A stretch of DNA of 64,000 nucleotides from Prevotella melaninogenica ATCC 25845 (GTDB lineage Bacteria > Bacteroidota > Bacteroidia > Bacteroidales > Bacteroidaceae). A model generated the notes under the pieces. That model was not told where the DNA came from and searched no databases. It was given only the letters and a program-made list of their open reading frames with translations. Shown here in pieces: positions 43,372-52,541 of the stretch. The stretch covers positions 1,307,875-1,371,874 of the forward strand of contig NC_014371.1 of assembly GCF_000144405.1 (NCBI RefSeq), read 5' to 3'. The position numbers were made by a program, and so were the translations under genes. How positions within the stretch are numbered: position 1 is the first letter of the stretch; each line of letters begins with the position of its first letter.

Positions 43372-44985
43372 ATGAAAACTGTAAGAACATATATATTAGC
43401 AGGTGTGGCAGCCTTTGCGCTCACATCTTGTAATGACTACCTTACCACTGTGCCGAAGGATGCAATGTCACCATCTACAACATGGAAGACGGGCGACGAT
43501 GCTGAGAAGTTCCTTGTGGGCTGTTATGATGGTTGGGAAGATGGTGGAGCCCTGCTTTATTGGGACGCTGGCTCTGACTTTGCGTACAACAACTTCCCTT
43601 GGGAAGGCTTTACCAATATCGGTAATGGTTCGCTCTCACCATCGTCTCCGGGTTGGTCGTTCTACGATTATACTATCATTGGTAGATGTAACACCTTCCT
43701 TGAGAATGTTGATAAGTGTGTATTCAGCAGCGATGCGGTAAAGAAAGACCTCGTTGCGCAGGTGAAGGCTATCCGTGCTTACAACTATTTCCGCATGGGT
43801 TTCCTCTATGGTGGTGTGCCAATCGTTAAACCTTTCACCAGTGCTCAGGAGGCACGCGTGCCACGTAATACGGAGCAAGAAGTGAAGGATTTGGTATTCA
43901 AAGACCTTGATGAGGCGATTGCTGATATCAATACGTCTCCTGCTGCACGTGGACGTATCGCAAAGGGTGCTGCCTTAGCTATGAAGATGCGTGCTGCTCT
44001 CTACTGGGGCGACTATCAGAAGGCGAAGGATGCTGCTCAGGCTATCATCGACTTGGGTAAGTATGAACTTGATCCTGACTACACTAACCTCTTTAAGTTG
44101 GCTGGTGTTGACTCAAAAGAAATCATCCTTGCCGTACAGTATAAGAGCGGTACTCGCCCACTGGGCACTATCGGACAGCTCTATAACAATGGCGATGGTG
44201 GCTGGTCATCAGTGGTTCCAACACAGAAGTGTGTTGATAACTATGAGATGAGTAATGGTATGACAATCACTGAGGCGGGCTCTGGCTATGATGCAACGCA
44301 TCCTTTCCATGGTCGTGACCCACGTATGGCAATGACGATTCTCTATCCCGGTTGCGACTGGGAAGGAACTATCTTCAATACCCTCGACGAGAATGTCAAT
44401 GGTAAGAAGAATCCTAACTATCCAACCAATGCTGCCAACTCATCTAAGACTGCCCTCACATGGCGTAAGTACTTAGATCCAAAGACACAGTATGCTGACG
44501 TATGGGACACAGAGGCTTGCCCTATTGTCTTCCGCTATGCAGAGGTGCTCTTGACATGGGCAGAGGCAGAGAACGAGTTGAATGGTCCTTCTGCCAACGT
44601 CTATGCAATGATTGACAAGGTGCGTACACGCGTGGGAATGCCTGCTGTTGACCAGTCAAAGTATAACACAAAGGACAAACTTCGTGAGTTGATTCGTCGT
44701 GAGCGTGGCTCAGAGTTCGCTGGTGAGGGTCTCCGTCGTGCTGATATCTTACGTTGGACAAGCAATGGTAAGATGGTCGCAGAGACAGTTTTGAATGGTC
44801 CATTGAACCGTATCACAGGTACTATTAACACATCTGCTACCGACCCAACCATGCGTGCCGTAGTCAGTGGTAGCAGCAAGGTTGAGGACCGTACGTTCCA
44901 AACCTTCAACAGATATCTGCCTATCCCACAGTGGAATATCTCTGATAATCCTAAGTTGGAGCAGAATCCGGGGTATGCGAAGTAA
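43372..44985 (+). CDS. SusD/RagB-type surface lipoprotein
   Basis: 537 residues from ATG 43372 (MKTVRTYILAG); a longer frame overlaps the SusC end and lacks a signal peptide. Lipobox ALTSC, then NDYLTTVPKDAMSPSTTW, the usual SusD opening. SusD_RagB C-terminal domain with RYAEVLLTWAEAENELNGPS at about 384-403 and RRERGSEFAGEGLRRADILR at about 443-462, the characteristic RR-R--E-A-EG-R--D--RW pattern. Surface binding partner of the preceding SusC. Followed 18 bases later by a family B repeat in sense orientation. Confidence 0.94.
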   Translation: MKTVRTYILAGVAAFALTSCNDYLTTVPKDAMSPSTTWKTGDDAEKFLVGCYDGWEDGGALLYWDAGSDFAYNNFPWEGFTNIGNGSLSPSSPGWSFYDYTIIGRCNTFLENVDKCVFSSDAVKKDLVAQVKAIRAYNYFRMGFLYGGVPIVKPFTSAQEARVPRNTEQEVKDLVFKDLDEAIADINTSPAARGRIAKGAALAMKMRAALYWGDYQKAKDAAQAIIDLGKYELDPDYTNLFKLAGVDSKEIILAVQYKSGTRPLGTIGQLYNNGDGGWSSVVPTQKCVDNYEMSNGMTITEAGSGYDATHPFHGRDPRMAMTILYPGCDWEGTIFNTLDENVNGKKNPNYPTNAANSSKTALTWRKYLDPKTQYADVWDTEACPIVFRYAEVLLTWAEAENELNGPSANVYAMIDKVRTRVGMPAVDQSKYNTKDKLRELIRRERGSEFAGEGLRRADILRWTSNGKMVAETVLNGPLNRITGTINTSATDPTMRAVVSGSSKVEDRTFQTFNRYLPIPQWNISDNPKLEQNPGYAK

Positions 44986-45002
44986 GGGAAACTGACTCGA
45001 AC

Positions 45003-45162
45003 TCGTCACAACTGGCCCCTCCCCCAACCCCTCCCCCGTAGGGAGGGGAGTGATTAGCGAGATACCCCTATGGTTGGAAAAGCTGTTTAGTCGTTCCTAA
45101 GCAAACAGTTTCCTGCACTCCCCCTCTCTGCAGGAGAGGGGGTTGGGGGGGTGAGGCTTTTA
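45003..45162 (+). repeat. Family B full element (cleanest copy)
   Basis: In order: CCCCTCCC-CCGTA-GGGAGGGG hairpin (about 45030-45056); core GCGAGATACCCCTATGGTTG then CTGTTT...AAACAG third hairpin (about 45084-45110); CCCCCTCTC-TGCA-GGAGAGGGGG hairpin (about 45119-45142) and GTTGGGGGGGTGAGG. It begins 18 bases after the SusD stop. Confidence 0.85.
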
Positions 45163-45279
45163 TCCATATTAAAAACCTTGACATTTCCTTCAATAAAATC
45201 CTTGAAATAAAGGTGAAAAACACGTATTGTGAGTTAGTTTGTAACTCGCAGAGAATCAAATGATTATAAAATACTACAC

Positions 45280-45385
45280 TAAAAGGTGCTTATTAAGGCT
45301 TCAAAAGGGCGTTAGTAAGGGTCTTAAAGGGCACCTTTTGCCAGCCAATTAGGTGTCTTTAAGAAGCCAAAAGACCACCTCTCGC
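45280..45385. repeat. Family C repeat
   Basis: AAAAGGTGCTTATTAAGG, TTCAAAAGGGCGTTAGTAAG, AAAGGGCACCTTTTGCCAGC and AAAAGACCACCTCT words; nearly the same order as at 37035. Confidence 0.7.
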
Positions 45386-45414
45386 CCTCTATATGCTTGA
45401 AAAAAGTTGACAAG

Positions 45415-45830
45415 ATGGGTGAGTAGATGAGTGAACGAGTGGACAAGTGAACAAGTTACTTGCAAGAGAAGACAAAGTAACAGATGAACAGGTGTTTAGT
45501 GGACGAGTGAACGAGTGGTCAAGTGAACAAGTTACTTGCAAGAGAAGACAAGGTAACAGGTGAACAGGTGTTTAGTTGATAAGCCACTTTGTAACAAATA
45601 CCTCGTTTGCAGGTTTACTTGTTTACTCGTCAACTTTAAAAACCTTGTTCCTATGTTACTTTGTCTTTTATTTACCCTGTCTACAGGCAACTTGTTTACT
45701 CGTCTACTCGTTTACATGTCAACTTTAAAACCTTGTTCCTATGTTACTTTGTCTTTTATTTACCCTGTCTACAAGCAACTCGTTCACTTGTCTACTTGTT
45801 TACTTGTCTACTTGCCCACTTTTTTGCCAT
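45415..45830. repeat. Family A repeat cluster with about 80-base direct repeats
   Basis: First part: GACGAGTGAACGAGTGGTCA with ACAAGTTACTTGCAAGAGAA twice. Second part: CTTGTTCCTATGTTACTTTG and TCTTTTATTTACCCTGTCTA twice. Open frames across it (including an apparent N-terminal extension of the M6 gene) are repeat artefacts. Confidence 0.8.
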
Positions 45831-45859
45831 TTTATTTTCTTACCTTTTAATTTTTTATT

Positions 45860-45867
45860 TATCTTTG
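45860..45867 (+). promoter_or_regulatory. -7 promoter element of the M6 protease gene
   Basis: TATCTTTG, 67 bases before the ATG. No clear TTG partner at the usual distance. Confidence 0.4.
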
Positions 45868-45933
45868 CATTGTCTTTTGAAAAATAACATCTTACTAATT
45901 AAAAACCAGAGAATCATATTTAAAAGCAGTCTT

Positions 45934-47712
45934 ATGAAGAAAATTATAACTCTCTTAGTTAGTGTATTGTTGGCAACATCATCATTTGCTATTCCTGCCA
46001 TGCGGATGTGGCGAAGCTTTAAGCAGGCTGACGGAACAATCCTAAAGGTGATGACCGTAGGCGATGAGCATTTCAATTATGCGCTGACAGAGGACAACAT
46101 CCCTGTGTTGCCCCATAATGGCAGCTATTATTACGCGCGTATCGAGGATAATCAGTTGGTACCTTCATCGGTGTTAGCCCATGACAAGGCATTGCGAAAG
46201 GGAAAGGAAGAACTCGTTGCGGCAGCCATTCAGCAAGTAAGACAACTGCAAAAACAGCATGAGATGCATGTCAATTCTAAGCCTTTCGGAGAAGGATTGG
46301 GAATGACATGGGAGGGTAAAAAGAAAGGACTCGTCATCTTGGTTGAGTTTGAAGATGTGGCTTTCAAAGACCCAAAGAATGTGTTGACACTCAAACCACG
46401 TGAGAAAGATGTCAAGACGCTCTATGAGAACATGCTCAACAAGGTGGGATATACCAATGATAACGGTGCTATCGGTAGTGTTCACGACTATTTCCTCGAC
46501 CAAAGTAATGGTAAGTTCGACCTCACTTTCGATGTCGTAGGACCCGTAAAGCTCAAGCATCCTCATCAGTTTTATGGTGAGCGAACAGCTAATATGAATG
46601 ATGCGAATGCACCACAGATGATTATTGATGCCTGCAATGCTATTCAAGGGCAGGTAGACTTCAGTAAGTACGACTGGGATGATGATGGCGAAGTAGAGCA
46701 GGTTTATGTCATCTATGCCGGTGAGGGTGAGGCGACAGGTGGTGAGTCAAGTACTATCTGGCCACACAAGTATTCCCTTACCGATGCAGGACTTGACGCA
46801 CTGACATTCAACGGACAAACGATAAATACATACGCTTGTAGCAATGAAATCATTCGTGCGAAGGTGAATGAGAAGTCGCGTATCTACTATTCTGGTATCG
46901 GTACTATCTGTCATGAGTTCTCGCATTGTCTCGGATTGCCCGACTTTTATGACACACGTGGCGGCAGTAACATTGGCTCTGGACGATACGATTTGATGTG
47001 TGGTGGTAGTTATAACGGTGGACCAGAGAGTCTGATTAACGTCTATGGTGGTACTGGAATCGGTACTGTGCCAGCTGGTTACGATGCTTATGAGAAGGCA
47101 TATATGGGTTGGTTAAAGCCTATCACACTTGGCGATGAGGCTGTTGAGGTGAAGAATATGAAGGGACTTGCTGAGGGTGGCGATGCCTATTTCCTCTATA
47201 ATCCAGACACGAAGAATGAATATTATATCTTTGAAAATCGTACTCCTCACCGCTGGGATGCTGAGTTGCCGGGGCACGGACTGATGGTCTTCCACGTTGA
47301 TTTCGATGCTTATTCATGGCGAATGAACAACCTCAATGCTGCTTCTGCACAGCGTCATCCACGCTTCACGATAGTGTCTGCAGATGGTCGACTCGATCAT
47401 GACACGCAGAATAGTGACCCATTCCCAACGGATTTGAACAATAGCTTAACGAAGTCTACTGACCCTCGTCTAAGTTTTTATACAAACTATAATGTCAGCA
47501 GTCAGGCTGGAGTCAAGCAGATTGTTCGCAATAATGACAATACAATCTCCTTCCACTTTACTCCGCTAAAGGCTGCAACAGGCATTAACAACCTCTCTGC
47601 CGACCACGAACAGTTAGCTGAGACCTATACACTCTCTGGTGTAAAGGTTGCGGACAATCAGAATCTCCACAATCAGATTGTGATAGTTAAAGGTAAGAAG
47701 GTGAGAAAGTAG
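45934..47712 (+). CDS. M6-family (immune-inhibitor-A-like) secreted metalloprotease
   Basis: 592 residues from ATG 45934 (MKKIITLLVSVLLATSSFAI); the frame extends upstream through repeats but the signal peptide fixes the start. Propeptide-like segment to about 125, then the catalytic domain: GSVHDYFLDQSNGKFDLTFD, zinc site TICHEFSHCLGLPDFYDT at about residues 325-342 (HExxHxxGxxD), and the Met-turn region GRYDLMCGGSYNG. The C-terminus (AETYTLSGVKVADNQNLHNQ, IVIVKGKKVRK) resembles a Prevotella type IX sorting domain. Probable secreted protein-degrading enzyme. Confidence 0.9.
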   Translation: MKKIITLLVSVLLATSSFAIPAMRMWRSFKQADGTILKVMTVGDEHFNYALTEDNIPVLPHNGSYYYARIEDNQLVPSSVLAHDKALRKGKEELVAAAIQQVRQLQKQHEMHVNSKPFGEGLGMTWEGKKKGLVILVEFEDVAFKDPKNVLTLKPREKDVKTLYENMLNKVGYTNDNGAIGSVHDYFLDQSNGKFDLTFDVVGPVKLKHPHQFYGERTANMNDANAPQMIIDACNAIQGQVDFSKYDWDDDGEVEQVYVIYAGEGEATGGESSTIWPHKYSLTDAGLDALTFNGQTINTYACSNEIIRAKVNEKSRIYYSGIGTICHEFSHCLGLPDFYDTRGGSNIGSGRYDLMCGGSYNGGPESLINVYGGTGIGTVPAGYDAYEKAYMGWLKPITLGDEAVEVKNMKGLAEGGDAYFLYNPDTKNEYYIFENRTPHRWDAELPGHGLMVFHVDFDAYSWRMNNLNAASAQRHPRFTIVSADGRLDHDTQNSDPFPTDLNNSLTKSTDPRLSFYTNYNVSSQAGVKQIVRNNDNTISFHFTPLKAATGINNLSADHEQLAETYTLSGVKVADNQNLHNQIVIVKGKKVRK

Positions 47713-47960
47713 ACGAGTGAACGAGTTGCTTGTAGACAGAATAATAGAAAGACATAGTAACATAAGAACACGAGTTTGTTGCGAGGACAAGGTAATAGTG
47801 AAGACATAGTAACAGATGAACAAAGTTCTTTTGAGTAACAAAGGGACGGGTTTTTGTGGACGTGTTAACGATTTGTTTGCGGAGAAAGACCGAGAAACAG
47901 AATAGTGAGTTTTAGTTGACGAGTTAAGGAGAGAGTAAGTTTATAAGTTATATGTTGTGA
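47713..47960. repeat. Family A repeat cluster, degenerate
   Basis: GACGAGTGAACGAGTTGCTT then GACATAGTAACATAAGAACA and GACATAGTAACAGATGAACA words; weaker than the other copies. No gene is seen between 47713 and 48730. Confidence 0.65.
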
Positions 47961-48054
47961 TAGATATTTGAGAGTGATGGCTGAAAAGCGCAACTTCGTG
48001 TTGTCATCTTCTCTCGCCCTCTGCTCTGTAAATATAATTAATAGTGGTATAAAT

Positions 48055-48089
48055 AAAGGGCATGAATTGGCTTTTCATTCATGCCCTTT
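48055..48089 (+). terminator. Strong hairpin terminator
   Basis: Perfect 13-base stem AAAGGGCATGAAT/ATTCATGCCCTTT with a 9-base loop, followed by T and GCTTT. It could act in either direction; it lies about 340 bases after the M6 protease. Confidence 0.65.
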
Positions 48090-48179
48090 TGCTTTGGAAG
48101 AAGTGCTCTTTATGTATATACCTAATTCTCTTGTCCACTTGTAAACTCGTTTACTTTGATATTTGACAATTTTTTTCAT

Positions 48180-48480
48180 ACCCTTCAAAACCAATATATG
48201 GTCTTTTGGCTGCAAAAAGGTGCTCAATAGGCTTGCAAAAGGTGCCCTTTTGCGCTCTTACTAACGCCCTTTTGAAATCCAAGTAAGCATGTTTTGCAAG
48301 GCAATAGTGCAAGTTGTTGATTACAAGATGATTACAGAGGTACGAGAAATGCTTGTTTTTAGCCATTCTCTTAGAGATATTCTTTGCAGAATTGTAATAA
48401 CTTTTCTTAGTATTTTGGTTGTAATTTCCTCTTGCAGAAGGCAAAGCCATGCAAGAAAGCGCAGCTCTACAGGCTCTTTT
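48180..48480. repeat. Family C repeat with its flank
   Basis: CCTTCAAAACCAATATATGG, AAAAAGGTGCTCAATAGGCT, AAGGTGCCCTTTTGCGCTCT and TAACGCCCTTTTGAAATCCA, then GATTACAAGATGATTACAGA. A similar succession occurs in reverse-related order at 53885-54000. The minus-strand open frame here is judged repeat-derived. Confidence 0.65.
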
Positions 48481-48559
48481 TAGATAATCGAAAATGCTCA
48501 GAAACCTAAAGGTCATGGAACGAACAGAACTTTTAGTTTTTGGTTGGTAAGTCTTGCTG

Positions 48560-48720
48560 GTTGACAAGTTTCTGGTTGACGAGTAAACCAGTTATATCCT
48601 TTGTAGCACATAACTCGTCTACTTATCGACTTGTTAACTCGTCCACTAAAAAAGTTTATCTGTTACTCTGTCTCTCATTCACAAGCAACGGTTCTCTTGT
48701 CTACGCTGTTAATCTATCAA
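48560..48720. repeat. Family A repeat cluster
   Basis: GGTTGACAAGTTTCTGGTTG, then ACTCGTCTACTTATCGACTT and TGTTACTCTGTCTCTCATTC, ending at CAAGCAACGG. Confidence 0.65.
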
Positions 48721-48729
48721 AAACAAAAA

Positions 48730-48752
48730 AACCTTGGCGGGAAGCCAAGGTT
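48730..48752 (-). terminator. Terminator of the tRNA-Asp pair
   Basis: Perfect 9-base stem AACCTTGGC/GCCAAGGTT with a 5-base loop; on the minus strand TTTTTG follows. Directly beyond the tRNA at 48757. Confidence 0.85.
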
Positions 48753-48756
48753 TCAG

Positions 48757-48830
48757 CGGTGCGTACGAGACTCGAACTCGTGACCTCCTGCGTGACAGGC
48801 AGGCATTCTAACCAACTGAACTAACGCACC
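48757..48830 (-). tRNA. tRNA-Asp (anticodon GTC)
   Basis: 74 bases. Acceptor stem GGTGCGT/ACGCACC with discriminator G. Anticodon stem-loop CCTGC-CTGTCAC-GCAGG gives anticodon GTC; T-loop GTTCGAGTC. The CCA end is not encoded. Identical to the second copy at 48856. Confidence 0.97.
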
Positions 48831-48855
48831 ATGCATTACAGATTTGGGGTTTCAG

Positions 48856-48929
48856 CGGTGCGTACGAGACTCGAACTCGTGACCTCCTGCGTGACAGGCA
48901 GGCATTCTAACCAACTGAACTAACGCACC
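48856..48929 (-). tRNA. tRNA-Asp (anticodon GTC), second identical copy
   Basis: 74 bases identical to 48757-48830, separated from it by 25 bases. Both are transcribed leftward from the promoter at 48969-48999. CCA not encoded. Confidence 0.97.
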
Positions 48930-48968
48930 AAAATGGATGTTTAAAACCCTTTTTCTGTTTTGCGAGTG

Positions 48969-48999
48969 CAAAGGTAATAATAAAAATCTATTCCACCAA
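48969..48999 (-). promoter_or_regulatory. Promoter of the tRNA-Asp pair
   Basis: On the minus strand TTG (48999-48997), 20 bases, TACCTTTG (48976-48969), about 40 bases before the first tRNA. Confidence 0.7.
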
Positions 49000-49015
49000 A
49001 ATTAATTTATGCTTT

Positions 49016-49534
49016 TTATATAAAAAGTTGCATTACCCTTGCATCCTTGTATTGTCCGTCGCAATAAAGCCACTCTTTCAGTATACTACCATTTGTAAAA
49101 CCAATGGACGAAAGACAGCGGATTGACACCTCGTTGTCAACGTCTACTACAGCGTAGATTTGTTTGAGGTGTAGCCCATTGCGCGTATAATCGATTAAGG
49201 CAGAAATAGCCGCCTTTGCATAGCCTTTTTGGCGAAATGGTTTCATGATGATAATACCCATTTCCGCCCGCTGATGCTTTGGATCGAAGTTGACAAGGTC
49301 TATCACACCGACAATTTCCTGCTCACGATTCTCAATCATCATACGCAGTTGTCCGTCGATATAGATATCGTTTTTCGCATCAGCAATGTAGTTATGCAGG
49401 GCATAACGGCTGTAGGGAACATTCGTTGCACTGATGTTCCATAGGCTACGATCGTTCTCAATGTGATAGAGCATATCGAGGTCTTCCGGCTCCATAGCTC
49501 TCAGTCTGACTTCCACGTACTGTTTCTTTTCCAT
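49016..49534 (-). CDS. GNAT-family N-acetyltransferase
   Basis: 172 residues, cytoplasmic. GNAT layout of the RimJ/RimL/SpeG type: N-terminal VRLRAMEPEDLDMLYHIEND; core strand IVGVIDLVNFDPKHQRAEMG; acetyl-CoA loop FRQKGYAKAAISALIDY (R-x-x-G-Y-A motif, about residues 115-131); and YAVVDVDNEVSIRCLSSIGF then T. The substrate (amino group of a protein, polyamine or antibiotic) cannot be told. The upstream glycosyltransferase gene ends 3 bases before its start, suggesting one operon with the genes back to recR. Confidence 0.9.
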   Translation of the reverse strand: MEKKQYVEVRLRAMEPEDLDMLYHIENDRSLWNISATNVPYSRYALHNYIADAKNDIYIDGQLRMMIENREQEIVGVIDLVNFDPKHQRAEMGIIIMKPFRQKGYAKAAISALIDYTRNGLHLKQIYAVVDVDNEVSIRCLSSIGFTNGSILKEWLYCDGQYKDARVMQLFI

Positions 49535-49537
49535 GCT

Positions 49538-50740
49538 TTAATCTCCTATAACTTCCATCATGGTGACGACTCTGTTCTCCTTTCTATGGTAGAAACCAAT
49601 GTGAATATTCTGCTTTGGCTGTTCAGCAAAGACATTCAGGATGTCTTGATAGCTGAATAAGTCGGTGTCATAGACGATGCAGTAAGCGCGACTTTTCCCT
49701 CCAAACTCCTTGAGTAGGTCGGCGTGCATGTGCTGCAAGCTATCCTTATCCGCTACTCGATACTCTGCCACGAGGGCATTATCTGTAGCCAATCGTTGGC
49801 ATTTTCCCATGACATCTTCGCCTGCAACAAATATATAATGTGGGAATGATTTAGCTTTCGAAGTGCGAAATCCCAATTTCTTTCTCGTTGCTCGAATGGT
49901 AGTACCTATCAGTGAACCAAAGGCTTTCACGTAGATAGCCGTCTTAATCGGTAGTCGCCATAGTACGTTCATACCGCCATAATGCTTGCGGAAGAAGATG
50001 AGCATGGCATCATAGAAGACGTGGACATATCGGAAGCTCGACTTCTGCGTACTCTCACCCTTGTAATGCAGGATGCGCACGGGGAGATACCAGTTCTCAA
50101 AGCCACCTTTCAGCAGTCGATAGCTGAGGTCGACATCCTCGCCATACATAAAGAAGTCCTCGTCTAAGAGTCCTACCTTGTCTAAGGCTGTCCTGCGAAG
50201 GAAGCAGTAAGCACCGCTGATTACCTCAATCTTGCCCGGAACATCCCACGACAGACTACCCATATAATAATGTGCAAAGCGGCCACTTTGTGGGAAATGC
50301 TTGCAAAGTCCTACCATCTTATAGAACGAAACCATGGGTGACGGCAAGCCACGACGACTTTCTAAGGCTCGTTCACCACAGTGAGTAAGCATCTGTACGC
50401 CATGCCCTCCAGCCGTTAGGTGACTATCCATGAAGTCGATAGAAGCATGAATAACCTCCTCGCCCACAACCGTGTCGGGATTGAGTAGTAAGACATATTC
50501 ACCCTTACTTTGGCGAATTGCAATATTATTACCACCCGCAAAGCCTAAGTTATGCGCACTGGCAATGAAATGAACATCAGGGAAACGGCTGCGAAGGTAG
50601 GCTACGGAGCCGTCATGAGAATGGTTGTCAACCACAAATACCTCTGCTTCAACGCCTTTCAAAGCGCGCTGAAGACTCTCAAGACACTGTTGGAGATAGT
50701 ATTTTACGTTATAATTAACGATGACAACGCTCAGCTTCAT
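49538..50740 (-). CDS. Glycosyltransferase family 2
   Basis: 400 residues. GT-A fold: LSVVIVNYNVKYYLQQCLES at the start, FVVDNHSHDGSVAYLRSRFP, nucleotide-metal motif LLNPDTVVGEEV, GAYCFLRRTALDKVGLLDED and FFMYGEDVDLSYRLLKGGF (catalytic-base region). This is the rhamnosyltransferase-like subgroup used for cell-surface polysaccharide. The last about 120 residues (from about 280) form an extra domain with KSFPHYIFVAGEDVMGKCQR that I do not recognise. No membrane anchor seen. Follows the 150-residue membrane protein with no gap. Confidence 0.92.
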   Translation of the reverse strand: MKLSVVIVNYNVKYYLQQCLESLQRALKGVEAEVFVVDNHSHDGSVAYLRSRFPDVHFIASAHNLGFAGGNNIAIRQSKGEYVLLLNPDTVVGEEVIHASIDFMDSHLTAGGHGVQMLTHCGERALESRRGLPSPMVSFYKMVGLCKHFPQSGRFAHYYMGSLSWDVPGKIEVISGAYCFLRRTALDKVGLLDEDFFMYGEDVDLSYRLLKGGFENWYLPVRILHYKGESTQKSSFRYVHVFYDAMLIFFRKHYGGMNVLWRLPIKTAIYVKAFGSLIGTTIRATRKKLGFRTSKAKSFPHYIFVAGEDVMGKCQRLATDNALVAEYRVADKDSLQHMHADLLKEFGGKSRAYCIVYDTDLFSYQDILNVFAEQPKQNIHIGFYHRKENRVVTMMEVIGD

Positions 50741-51193
50741 TTATGCTTGTTCTGAATTATCCATAGAACATTCATGCTCGCAACGCTTCTTGTTGGGGAA
50801 GACGAAGAATAAGCTCAACGCTAAGATGACAGCAAGATAGAAGAAACTTACACTATCCCCGAAGGCATAGTAGAAGAAGGTATTGAGTATCATCGGAACG
50901 CAAAGCATCATTATTCGCACGCTACCCCAGAAGAGCAGCTTACGACTGACGTGACTCTCGTCGGTATGTAAGTCAGAGTGTACGTAGCCAATCTTGAAAA
51001 GAAAGAGTGCAAGTGGGATAGTAGCGAGGGTCAACAGCTGCATAAGAAACTGCACAGTAACCATATTGCTGCTTTCAACATCAGCCCACGCACCGGGCAA
51101 GATCAGTTCAAGTTCATACACCGCGATGATGAGCAGTGTGATAAGGCATGAGCCAAAGAACTCAATAAGAAGTATTTTTCTTGTTTTATCCAT
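50741..51193 (-). CDS. Four-pass membrane protein, unknown
   Basis: 150 residues from ATG 51193 (MDKTRKILLIEFFGSC); a six-residue longer frame starts at a TTG inside recR. Hydrophobic segments at about 7-30, 44-70, 83-105 and 112-135; a short tail CEHECSMDNSEQA. No family recognised. The stop abuts the glycosyltransferase ATG, and the start lies 7 bases after the recR stop, so co-expression is likely. Confidence 0.7.
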   Translation of the reverse strand: MDKTRKILLIEFFGSCLITLLIIAVYELELILPGAWADVESSNMVTVQFLMQLLTLATIPLALFLFKIGYVHSDLHTDESHVSRKLLFWGSVRIMMLCVPMILNTFFYYAFGDSVSFFYLAVILALSLFFVFPNKKRCEHECSMDNSEQA

Positions 51194-51200
51194 GGTTGTT

Positions 51201-51809
51201 TTAAGATTCAAAAGGTGTGCGGTTCAGAATACTTCTGCCCAACGTCACCTCATCTGTATATTCAAGTTCGTCGCCAACAGAGATACCTCGTGCGATAACC
51301 GACAGTTTCACGCCTGTGTCTTTCAGCTTGCGTGAGATATAAAAGTTGGTTGTGTCGCCCTCCATCGTACTGGCAAGGGCAAGGATGATTTCCTTCACCG
51401 TACCCTCTTCCACGCGCTCTACGAGCGATTCAATCTCTAAGTCGTGCGGTCCGATACCGTCCATCGGAGAGATAATACCCCCCAAAACGTGGTATAATCC
51501 ATGGAACTGCTGGGTATTCTCAATCGCCATCACGTCCTGAATGTTCTCTACCACACAGACCACTGACGCATCACGGCGTGGGTCAGAACAGATAGAACAA
51601 ACCTCGTTATCGGAAATATTATGGCAAACCTTGCAATACTTCACATCGTGTTTCACACGTATAACAGCATCCGCAAAGCTATCCACGTCCTCAGTCGACT
51701 GGCGTAGCAGATGCAAAACAAGGCGCAGAGCGGTCTTGCGCCCCACACCTGGCAACTGTGAGAAAGCCTCTACGGCACGTTCTAAGAGTTGAGAAGGGTA
51801 TTGTTGCAT
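51201..51809 (-). CDS. recR: RecR recombination mediator
   Basis: 202 residues. N-terminal helix-hairpin-helix ([20 protein letters not shown]), a C4 zinc finger at about 58-73 ([20 protein letters not shown]), and a Toprim domain ([40 protein letters not shown]). The C-terminal Walker-B-like region is [20 protein letters not shown]. Acts with RecO/RecF to load RecA on gapped DNA. First gene of a minus-strand run with the membrane protein, glycosyltransferase and GNAT genes. Normal family length. Confidence 0.97.
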   Translation of the reverse strand: MQQYPSQLLERAVEAFSQLPGVGRKTALRLVLHLLRQSTEDVDSFADAVIRVKHDVKYCKVCHNISDNEVCSICSDPRRDASVVCVVENIQDVMAIENTQQFHGLYHVLGGIISPMDGIGPHDLEIESLVERVEEGTVKEIILALASTMEGDTTNFYISRKLKDTGVKLSVIARGISVGDELEYTDEVTLGRSILNRTPFES

Positions 51810-51992
51810 TTAAAATTAATTCTCGTAGGCTGGAGATATCGAAAGGAGGGTTACACTTGTAATCCTCTTTTTTATTCTATATAGTCGATTAGGACAATGG
51901 CTTTGATTTTGAGAGATATAGGGACACACCCCAAAAGTGCATCCCTATACAGACAGCCAGTCCTTAAAATAATATCTGTTGCTTCCTCTTGA

Positions 51993-52487
51993 TTAATCAT
52001 CAAAGAGGTAGATGCCGAGACCAACCTTCAAGCCCACTGTCGAATAGTTATGTGTCTTGAATGACTGATCATAGTAAAGCGCAGGCTCAATCGTCACTGA
52101 ACGGTTGATGAAGAAGGCATAACCCACCTCAACACCCGGCATCAGGTCGTTATAGTTATGGTTGGCATGGAGAAGCTTCACACCCGCACCCAAGTAGAGA
52201 CCGTTCTGTGTGATATAATAACGTCCACCAACACCTACGCTGATATGGTCGGCAACAGCCTCAGAACCATTGTGTACAGCATCGAATGTAGCAAGTACCA
52301 TGAGGTTATCCCAAGGGAAGTAACCCGCCTTAGCCTGCACACCAATATTCATGCCGTCATGACCATTATAGTGCAAGTCGAGTCCTGTCAGGGAAGCACC
52401 TAAGTAGCCCTTACCCTCTTGAAACTGTGCAGATGCACTGATGCTCACTACCATTGCTGCAACGAGCAGCATAAATCTTTTTATCAT
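51993..52487 (-). CDS. Outer-membrane beta-barrel protein
   Basis: 164 residues from ATG 52487 (MIKRFMLLVAAMVVSISASA); the 13-residue longer frame lacks a sensible signal peptide. The mature part starts QFQEGKGYLGASLTGLDLHY and shows alternating strand pattern (VQAKAGYFPWDNLMVLATFD; ISVGVGGRYYITQNGLYLGA) ending TVGLKVGLGIYLFDD, the usual C-terminal strand of small OmpW/OmpX-like barrels. Likely an 8-stranded porin-like protein of unknown function. A TACCTTTG -7-like element is on the minus strand at 52569-52562. Confidence 0.85.
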   Translation of the reverse strand: MIKRFMLLVAAMVVSISASAQFQEGKGYLGASLTGLDLHYNGHDGMNIGVQAKAGYFPWDNLMVLATFDAVHNGSEAVADHISVGVGGRYYITQNGLYLGAGVKLLHANHNYNDLMPGVEVGYAFFINRSVTIEPALYYDQSFKTHNYSTVGLKVGLGIYLFDD

Positions 52488-52541
52488 AGCAATATTACGA
52501 TATAAATAATAATTTAGGATTGACAAGTAATACCATAGGTT

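Noticed and set aside
45661..45933. N-terminal extension of the M6 protease gene
   Set aside because: The extension is translated family A repeat; a typical signal peptide begins at 45934.
48151..48567. 138-codon minus-strand open frame
   Set aside because: It runs through a family C repeat found elsewhere in non-coding context, has no promoter or recognised domain, and its composition follows the repeat words.
51842..51870. Terminator after recR region (GAGGGTTAC/GTAATCCTC hairpin with T-run)
   Set aside because: The T-run faces the plus strand, where no gene ends; kept out as a low-support hairpin.
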